A DNA stretch of 64,000 nucleotides from NCBI RefSeq assembly GCF_017985075.1, contig NZ_JAGNYF010000003.1, forward strand, positions 34,111-98,110. Direction: 5' to 3'. This stretch comes from Flavobacterium sp. (GTDB taxonomy: Bacteria > Bacteroidota > Bacteroidia > Flavobacteriales > Flavobacteriaceae). Of this stretch, positions 63,856 to 64,000 are shown one piece after another. The notes beneath the pieces were generated by a model that had not been told where the DNA came from, ran no database searches, and saw nothing but the letters and a program-made list of their open reading frames with translations. Each line of letters begins with the position of its first letter. Position 1 is the stretch's first letter. Position numbers and translations under genes: made by a program.

Positions 63856-64000
63856 ATGAAATTGCTTTATAAGTATTTACAAAAACACAAATTACTACTC
63901 TTTTTTGCGCTTTTAATGGCAACCATAAACATATGTTTTAGTTTATCGGATTCGATTATTACAGGGAAATTAATGCAGGATTGTGGTGTGGGAATTGCGA
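63856..64000 (+). CDS. ABC exporter, N-terminal part (probable ATP-binding/permease)
   Basis: 48 codons before the window ends: MKLLYKYLQKHKLLLFFALL MATINICFSLSDSIIT written in two pieces, giving a basic N-terminus and one membrane helix followed by SDSIITGKLMQDCG. This is how half-size ABC exporters of the MsbA type open (a helix followed by a D-S-x-I-x-G-K motif). The nucleotide-binding domain is out of view, so the family call is provisional. Confidence 0.6.
   Translation, partial: MKLLYKYLQKHKLLLFFALLMATINICFSLSDSIITGKLMQDCGVGIA

Overview
The window comes from a low-GC member of the Bacteroidota, most likely Flavobacteriaceae (Flavobacterium or a close relative). The reasons are the SusC/SusD pair, the Porin_10 protein, DUF5686, DUF2851 and GSCFA proteins, the 659-residue urocanate hydratase and 585-residue aromatic amino acid hydroxylase, promoters with a TAnnTTTG -7 element, and an almost complete lack of Shine-Dalgarno sequences. 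The one clear Shine-Dalgarno lies upstream of rpsU. There is no gene-free stretch over 300 bases, and no phage, transposon or CRISPR array.

Positions 1-4941 (minus strand) hold the tufB-type translation cluster: xerC, hpf, tRNA-Thr, tRNA-Tyr, tRNA-Thr, tuf, tRNA-Trp, secE, nusG, rplK and a partial rplA, with rpsU upstream of xerC. Positions 5030-26100 are chromosomal housekeeping and envelope genes: an acyl-CoA dehydrogenase, a helix-hairpin-helix protein, PspC, cystathionine beta-synthase, a Porin_10 barrel, a SusCD pair, rnhB, lipB, lysS, DUF5686 and DUF2807 proteins, aroQ, an M28 peptidase and the SRP RNA.

Positions 27273-47297 form a coherent reduced-sulfur island. A Crp/Fnr regulator is followed by a TauE/SafE permease, type II sulfide:quinone oxidoreductase, cytochrome bd oxidase (cydAB), a 1-Cys peroxiredoxin, two CstB-like persulfide dioxygenase-rhodanese fusions around a lipoprotein carbonic anhydrase, two rhodaneses (one cytosolic, one exported), a small thiol/metal operon (thioredoxin, DUF202, a thiol-methyltransferase-HMA fusion, an HMA protein), split YeeE/YedE permeases, a TsdA-like thiosulfate dehydrogenase, an exported DsrE-like protein, a SoxB-like protein, an OprD-like porin and a DUF2490 protein. 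Inferred flow: sulfide is oxidised by SQR to persulfide with electrons going to the sulfide-tolerant bd oxidase; persulfide is oxidised to sulfite and thiosulfate by the dioxygenase-rhodaneses; thiosulfate is handled by the permeases, TsdA and perhaps SoxB.

The most striking signal is a 16-base palindrome, consensus GTGAY-N4-RTYAC, in front of most transcription units of this island. In seven promoters it lies exactly 21 bases upstream of the -7 element, and in three weaker cases 20-22 bases upstream. This is the expected position for a class II Crp-type activator, and the recognition helix of the local Crp/Fnr protein has the R-E-x-x-x-R pattern that reads TGTGA in CRP. Two further sites lie outside the island, before a third rhodanese and an aromatic amino acid hydroxylase.

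Positions 47431-64000 contain oligopeptidase B, a second cystathionine beta-synthase-like enzyme, an MbnP / di-heme peroxidase / barrel cluster, hemL, a LysM glucosaminidase, an ACC-deaminase-like enzyme, urocanate hydratase, the aromatic amino acid hydroxylase, a rhodanese, a GSCFA protein and the start of an ABC exporter.
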